Source: Pandoraea pulmonicola
Lineage (GTDB): Bacteria > Pseudomonadota > Gammaproteobacteria > Burkholderiales > Burkholderiaceae
Direction: 5' to 3'
DNA length: 64,000 nucleotides
NCBI RefSeq assembly: GCF_000815105.2
Contig: NZ_CP010310.2
Coordinates: 4,402,001 to 4,466,000, forward strand
Of this stretch, positions 60,056-64,000 are shown piece after piece. The position numbers and the translations under genes are program-made. Below the pieces are notes generated by a model that was not told the origin of the DNA, did not search any database, and worked only from the letters and a program-made list of their open reading frames with translations. Each line of letters opens with the position of its first letter. Positions within the stretch are counted from its first letter, which is position 1.

Positions 60056-60085
60056 TTGACACAATGCGTAGAATACCCGTACTAT
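60056..60085 (+). promoter_or_regulatory. Promoter of the initiator tRNA gene
   Basis: TTGACA (60056-60061), 18-base spacer, TACTAT (60080-60085), 14 bases before the mature tRNA start. Confidence 0.7.
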
Positions 60086-60098
60086 TCTTCTTCTCAGA

Positions 60099-60175
60099 CG
60101 CGGGGTGGAGCAGTCTGGCAGCTCGTCGGGCTCATAACCCGAAGGTCACAGGTTCAAATCCTGTCCCCGCAACCA
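60099..60175 (+). tRNA. Initiator tRNA-fMet (anticodon CAT)
   Basis: 77 nt beginning CGCGGGGTGGAGCAGTCTGG with anticodon CAT and encoded CCA. Two initiator hallmarks are present: the unpaired C1-A72 at the end of the acceptor stem and the three G-C pairs in the anticodon stem (GGG/CCC). Confidence 0.97.
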
Positions 60176-60185
60176 CAGATATCTG

Positions 60186-60217
60186 CTGGCCGACCGCTAC
60201 TTGTAGCGCTCGGCCAG
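60186..60217. terminator. Hairpin directly after the initiator tRNA
   Basis: CTGGCCGA (60186-60193) pairs with TCGGCCAG (60210-60217), with an inner GCTA/TAGC extension. No T run follows, so it may terminate weakly or aid processing of the 3' trailer. Confidence 0.5.
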
Positions 60218-60228
60218 TGTCACATTTG

Positions 60229-60277
60229 GCGTGGCAGATTGGGCCCGGATTTTTTGGCCCGGATTTCTGCGCCACGC
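60229..60277. repeat. Inverted repeat enclosing a direct repeat at the end of the repeat-gene unit
   Basis: GCGTGGC (60229-60235) and GCCACGC (60271-60277) are inverted; inside, GGCCCGGATTT occurs twice (60242-60252, 60256-60266). On the minus strand it lies past the end of the repeat-protein gene, with AAAAAA and TTT tracts, and may terminate that transcript. Confidence 0.5.
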
Positions 60278-60403
60278 AGTTCGAGTTCTACCTTCCCAAT
60301 GCAATGATGTACGCGGGTCTCCGCCTCACGCGGATTTCCGGGTGGGCTTTGTCCGGCGCAAGCGTGCCGTTTCCTGCCTGAACGATCCCGGAAACCTTGC
60401 CGT

Positions 60404-62782
60404 TCACATGGAAGGCGCACCAGCCTTGCGGTGGAGCCGGGCCTCGCCGGCCCGGCTCAGACTGCCGTCCGCGCGAAGATAATTTTTCAGTGCCGAAGCG
60501 GGGACATTGTCCCGTCTGGCCATGGCATCGAGCCCACCCGCGGCATCAATTCCCGCTTTGCCGAGATCCTTCCACGCCTGCAACATGGCATCGGTGATCT
60601 TCGCTTTGCTGTGCGAGTTGAGCCGGTCTTCGCCGCGCTGGGTCAGTCGGCCATCGGCATGAAGGTAATTTCTCAGTGCCGCAACCGCGACGTTGTCCCG
60701 CCTGGCGACACCGTCGAGCCCACCCTCGGTATCAACCCCCGCCTTGCCGAGATCCTTCCACTTCTGCAACAGGGCGTCGGTGATCTTCGTTTTCCCACTG
60801 GGGGCGAGTCGATCTTCGCCGCGCGGGGTCAGGCGGCCGTCTGCACGAAGGTAGTGTTTCAGCGCCGAAACCGGGACATTGTTCTCCCTGGCCAGACCAT
60901 CGAGCCCGCCCGCGGCCTTGATCCCCGCCGGGCCGAGGTCCTTCCATGTCTGCAACATGGCCTCGGAGATCTTCGCTTTCCCATCCGGGTCGAGCCGGTC
61001 TTCACCGAGTTGGCTCAGACTGCCGTCTGCACGAAGGTAGTGTTTCAGTGCCGAAACCGTGACATTGTCCTGCCTGGCCACACCCTCGAGCCCGCCCGCG
61101 GCCTTGATCCCCGCTTTGCCAAGATCCTTCCACTTCTGCAACAGGGCGTTAGTGACCTTCGCTTCGCCGCCAGGGTTGAGCCGGTCTTCGCCGGCCTTGG
61201 TCAGACGACCGTCGGCACGAAGGTAATTTTTCAGGGACCCAAGCGGAACACCATTCCGTCTGGCCACACCGCCGAGCCCCCCGGCGTTCTCGATCCCCGC
61301 CTGACCGAGGTCCTTCCACGCCTGCAACATGGCGCTGGTGATATTCGTTTTCCTGAGCGAGTCGATCCGGTCTTCGCCACACTTGGTCAGGCTGCCGTCG
61401 GCATGAAGGTAGTTTCTAAGTAACACAACCGAGACATTTTCCCGCTTGGCCAGACCGTCGAGCCCACCCGCGGCATCAATCCCCGCTTGGCCGAGGTCTT
61501 TCCACGCCTGCAGCATGGCGTCGGTGATCTTCGCTTTCTTGTCCGAGTCGAGCCGGTCTTCGCCGTGCTGGCTCAGTCGGCCATCGGCACGAAGGTAATG
61601 TCTGAGTGTCACCGCCGGGACATTGGCCCGCCTGGCCAGACCGCCGAGCCCACCCGCGGCCTCGATCCCCGCTTGGCCGAGATCCTTCCACGCCCGCAAC
61701 ATGGCGTTGGTGATCTTCGTTTTCCCGCCCGGGTTGAGCCGGTCTTCGCCAACCTGGCTCAGGCGGCCATCGGCACGAAGGTAGTGCTTCACCGCCGCAG
61801 CCGCGACATTCTCCCGTCTGGCCAGCCCGTCGAGCCCACCCACGGCCTTGATCCCCGCGTTGCCGAGGTCTTTCCACTCCTGCAACATGGCGTAGGTGAT
61901 CTTCGTTCTCCCACCCGGGTTGAGCCGGTCTTCGCCGCGCTGGGTCAGTCGGCCATCGGCATGAAGGTAATTTCTCAGTGTCGCAGCCCGGACATTGTCT
62001 CGTCTGGCCACACCGTCGAGCCCGCCCGCGGCCTTGATCCCCGCTCGGCCGAGAGCCTTCCACCTCTGCAACATGGCCTCGGTGATCGTCACTTTGCGCG
62101 GGTCGAGCCGGTCTTCGCCAAGTTGGCTCAGGCGGCCGTCGGCACGAAGGTAACTTTTCAGTGTCACCACCGAGACATTGTTCTGTCTGGCCAGGCTATC
62201 GAGCCCACCCGCGGCCTCGATCCCCACTTGGCCGAGATCCTTCCACGCCTGCAACATGGCGATGGTGACCTTCGTTTTCTTTCCCGGGCTGAGCCGATCT
62301 TCGCCGAACTGGGTCAGGCGGCCGTTGGCACGAAGGTAATTTCTCAGTGCCGCAACCGGGACGTTGTCCCGCCTGGCCAGCCCCTCGAGCCCGCCCTCGG
62401 CCTTGATCCCCGCTTTGCCGAGATCCTTCCATGTCTGCAACATGGCGTCGGTGATCTTCACTTTCCCGCCCGCCGCGCCAGTCTCCTGTCGAGGGATTTT
62501 GGCCGGGGACGGCGTTGAAACGGCATCCTCTCTCTCGCTTGCCTCCTGGGGCGCCGAACGCTTTTCCGCCCCACCGTTCGAGATGATTTCCGATGTTGCG
62601 GGCGAAAGCGGTCGTTGGGAGGAGCTCGACGGCATGGCGAGCCGCACATCGGCCTGATGCACCGCGTGCACATTGGCAGCCAGCGCAGCAGGCGGCCGTT
62701 CATTGCGTCGAAGCTGCGCAGGCGTTGATACAGTCACCGGGGACTGGGAACTCGTGGCTCCAATGCTGGAAACTCGATCCAT
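60404..62782 (-). CDS. Tandem HTH-like repeat protein, 11 repeats of 62 residues (792 aa)
   Basis: I chose ATG 62782 (MDRVSSIGATSSQSPVTVST); the frame is open upstream but overlaps the 34-codon ORF. Residues 1-108 are Ser/Pro/Ala/Thr-rich and charged, without signal peptide, resembling a type III secretion leader. Residues 109-792 are 11 repeats. The consensus starts KITDAMLQAWKDLGQAGI and continues GGLDGLARR-DNVPVAALRN then YLRADGRLTQ-RGEDRL. The middle has helix-turn-helix spacing: a helix around LDGLARR, a turn DNVP and a helix PVAALRNYLRA. Nearly all variation is at the residues after NV, the residue before YL (N, S or H), and the pair before GED. Not a TALE repeat; no family recognised. 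A nucleic-acid-binding or effector function is inference. Confidence 0.85.
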   Translation of the reverse strand: MDRVSSIGATSSQSPVTVSTPAQLRRNERPPAALAANVHAVHQADVRLAMPSSSSQRPLSPATSEIISNGGAEKRSAPQEASEREDAVSTPSPAKIPRQETGAAGGKVKITDAMLQTWKDLGKAGIKAEGGLEGLARRDNVPVAALRNYLRANGRLTQFGEDRLSPGKKTKVTIAMLQAWKDLGQVGIEAAGGLDSLARQNNVSVVTLKSYLRADGRLSQLGEDRLDPRKVTITEAMLQRWKALGRAGIKAAGGLDGVARRDNVRAATLRNYLHADGRLTQRGEDRLNPGGRTKITYAMLQEWKDLGNAGIKAVGGLDGLARRENVAAAAVKHYLRADGRLSQVGEDRLNPGGKTKITNAMLRAWKDLGQAGIEAAGGLGGLARRANVPAVTLRHYLRADGRLSQHGEDRLDSDKKAKITDAMLQAWKDLGQAGIDAAGGLDGLAKRENVSVVLLRNYLHADGSLTKCGEDRIDSLRKTNITSAMLQAWKDLGQAGIENAGGLGGVARRNGVPLGSLKNYLRADGRLTKAGEDRLNPGGEAKVTNALLQKWKDLGKAGIKAAGGLEGVARQDNVTVSALKHYLRADGSLSQLGEDRLDPDGKAKISEAMLQTWKDLGPAGIKAAGGLDGLARENNVPVSALKHYLRADGRLTPRGEDRLAPSGKTKITDALLQKWKDLGKAGVDTEGGLDGVARRDNVAVAALRNYLHADGRLTQRGEDRLNSHSKAKITDAMLQAWKDLGKAGIDAAGGLDAMARRDNVPASALKNYLRADGSLSRAGEARLHRKAGAPSM
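60407..62458 (-). repeat. 11-unit tandem coding repeat, about 186 bp per unit
   Basis: Units start, in transcription order, at KITDAMLQT (62458) and recur every 186 bp, with one unit of 61 codons (repeat 2) and the last extended to 65. Protein identity between units is high (roughly two thirds of positions), and DNA identity is also high, so recombination between units is expected. Confidence 0.9.
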
Positions 62783-62786
62783 GGCT

Positions 62787-62891
62787 TCACATATCCGTGT
62801 TGTATTTGCTCGCCATGGACCCACCGAACGCTCGCGCAAGCGCCGCGACCTCCGCATCGATCATCGATTGGAATTTACGTTTCGTCGTCAT
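62787..62891 (-). CDS. 34-codon ORF between the two repeat-protein genes
   Basis: ATG 62891 lies seven bases after the stop of the upstream repeat gene and nine bases after GAGG, part of that gene's last codons. The product begins MTTKRKFQSMIDAEVAALAR and ends KYNTDM; it is basic at the start and predicted helical. Its TGA is four bases before the ATG of the downstream repeat protein, which itself has no good ribosome binding site, so translational coupling is likely. Function unknown; it may be a leader peptide, a small partner, or a remnant. Confidence 0.5.
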   Translation of the reverse strand: MTTKRKFQSMIDAEVAALARAFGGSMASKYNTDM

Positions 62892-62897
62892 ATCGAT

Positions 62898-64000
62898 TTA
62901 CCTCGCGTCGGTTGGCTGTGCGTCAGCCTTGCGAAGCCGCTTCTCGCCGATCGGGGTCAAGCTGCCGTCGGCACGAAGGTAATTTTTCAGCGCCACGGCA
63001 GCGACGTTGGCCCGCCTGGCCACACCGTCGAGCCCGCCCTCGGCCTTGATCCTCGCCTCGCCGAGGGCCGCCCACGCCTGCAACATGGCGTCGGTGATCT
63101 TCGCGTTCCCGTCCGGGTTGAGCCGATCTTCGCCGCGCTGGGTCAGGCGGCCATCGGTACGAAGGTAATTTCTCAGCGCCCCAGGCCGAACATTGGCCTG
63201 CCTCGCCAAAGCAAGGTACCCTCCCGCTTCCTCGATCCCCGCCTTGCCGAGGGTCTTCCACCTCTGCAGCATGGCGTCGGTGATCTCCGCTTTCTTGCGC
63301 CAATTGAGTCGCTCTTCGCCGCGCTGGGTCAGGCTACCGTCGGCACGAAGGTAACGTCTCAGCACCCCAGCCGGGACGTTGTGCCGCCTGGCCACACCGT
63401 CGAGCCCGCCGGCGGCCTCAATTCCCCCCAGGCCCAGAGTTGCCCACTCCCGCAACATGGCGCCGCTGATCTTCGCCGTCCTGCGAGGGTTGAGCCGGTG
63501 TTCGCCGCGCGGGGTCAGGCTGCCATCTGCGCGAAGGTAATTTTTCAGTGCCCCAGCCGGGACATTGTGCAGTCTGGCCAGACCGTCGAGCCCACCTTCA
63601 GCCCCAACACCCGCTTGGCCGCGAGACTTCCACATGCGCAACATGGCGGAGGTGATCTTCGCTTTGCCACTCGGGTTGAGCCGATCTTCGCCGGTCTGGC
63701 TCAGGGTGCCATCTGTGCGAAGGTAATGTTTCAGTGCCCCGACGTGGACATTGTGTCGCCTGGCCACACCGTCCAGCCCACCCGCGGCCTTGATCCCCGC
63801 TTGGCCGAGATCCTTCCACTCCTGCAACAGGGCATCGGTGATCTTCGCTTTCCCGCCCGTATTGAGTCGGTCTTCGCCGTGCAGGGTCAGGCTGCCGTCG
63901 GCATACAGGTAACGTCTCAGCGACGCTAGCGGGACATTTTCCAGCCTGGCCACACCGCCGAGCCCACCCGCGCGCTCAATCCCCTCCAGGCCGCAGGTCG
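62898..64000 (-). CDS. Second tandem HTH-like repeat protein, N-terminus beyond window edge
   Basis: The open frame continues to the right edge: the bases at 63954-64000 still encode repeat sequence (GLEGIERAGGLGGVARLENV), so the GTG near 63953 is not the start. Five complete repeats and part of a sixth are in the window, ending KADAQPTDAR and TAA 62898. Repeats follow the same 62-residue plan; the residue before YL is R, H, N, R, N, N from the N-terminal side. Some repeats depart more from consensus (GGYLALARQANVRPGALRNY) than those of the neighbour. Both genes probably arose by duplication. Confidence 0.82.
   Translation of the reverse strand, partial: TCGLEGIERAGGLGGVARLENVPLASLRRYLYADGSLTLHGEDRLNTGGKAKITDALLQEWKDLGQAGIKAAGGLDGVARRHNVHVGALKHYLRTDGTLSQTGEDRLNPSGKAKITSAMLRMWKSRGQAGVGAEGGLDGLARLHNVPAGALKNYLRADGSLTPRGEHRLNPRRTAKISGAMLREWATLGLGGIEAAGGLDGVARRHNVPAGVLRRYLRADGSLTQRGEERLNWRKKAEITDAMLQRWKTLGKAGIEEAGGYLALARQANVRPGALRNYLRTDGRLTQRGEDRLNPDGNAKITDAMLQAWAALGEARIKAEGGLDGVARRANVAAVALKNYLRADGSLTPIGEKRLRKADAQPTDAR
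62914..64000 (-). repeat. Tandem coding repeat of the second repeat gene, cut by window edge
   Basis: The same 186-bp unit as at 60407-62458; at least 5.8 units are seen. Divergence between units is somewhat greater than in the complete neighbour gene. Confidence 0.88.

Noticed and set aside
60431..63929. Long plus-strand frames across the repeat genes
   Set aside because: They arise from the repeated codon pattern read on the wrong strand. The minus strand gives a coherent protein with a start region and a conserved hydrophobic pattern; the plus strand does not.
60404..64000. A CRISPR array or TALE-like protein as the explanation for the periodic sequence
   Set aside because: The period is 186 bp with no unique spacers, and the units are coding. 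TALE units are 33-35 residues with a different consensus (LTPEQVVAIAS-type).

Overview
The window looks like chromosomal DNA of a high-GC betaproteobacterium, most likely Burkholderiaceae and probably Pandoraea. The evidence is the 16S and 23S rRNA sequence as I recognise it, an rrn operon ordered 16S-Ile-Ala-23S-5S, and the gene content. All assignments come from reading the sequence; no database search was possible.

Layout. 1-5.8 kb (minus strand): a lower-GC accessory block with a large YD-repeat/RHS-like protein running off the left edge, preceded by two unrecognised secreted-system-like genes. 6.3-14.0 kb: a lipoprotein, an OmpR-type two-component system and, divergent from it, a periplasmic methionine-sulfoxide repair operon (Tat-exported MsrB, DipZ-like thiol-electron carrier, membrane-anchored MsrA). 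14.1-20.8 kb: a WYL regulator with a VOC protein, then a three-subunit periplasmic molybdenum hydroxylase (Mo subunit, 2Fe-2S subunit, triheme cytochrome c). 21-31 kb: mixed small genes (acetyltransferases, XRE-cupin, GntR, VOC, DUF4019, diguanylate cyclase, GST, DnaQ/UvrC-type nuclease) and one decayed alpha/beta hydrolase. 31.3-41.9 kb: a LysR-headed run of ten genes, mostly with stop-start overlaps, encoding a flavoprotein, a complete oligopeptide/nickel-type ABC importer, an acyl-thioester hydrolase-like enzyme and two AhpD/CMD-type proteins. 42.2 kb: an aac(6')-like gene beside the rrn operon (42.7-48.4 kb, minus strand, with two promoters).

48.6-59.9 kb: srkA-like kinase, a YdjM-like membrane protein, an outer-membrane protein, a sugar-type catabolic set (Gfo/Idh/MocA oxidoreductase, DUF993, isomerase/epimerase), an enolase-superfamily enzyme, a NitT/TauT-type ABC importer and a TetR regulator with two matching candidate operators.

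60.1-64.0 kb: an initiator tRNA-Met gene, followed by the most unusual part of the window: two adjacent minus-strand genes made almost entirely of tandem 62-residue repeats, each repeat carrying a helix-turn-helix-like segment with variation at positions that would be base-contacting in a recognition helix. The complete gene has 11 repeats behind a Ser/Pro/Ala-rich 108-residue leader resembling type III effector leaders; the other runs off the right edge. A 34-codon ORF with a good ribosome binding site lies tightly between them. I could not match this repeat to a family I know, and it is not a TALE repeat. It is the best candidate here for an undescribed modular nucleic-acid-binding or effector system.
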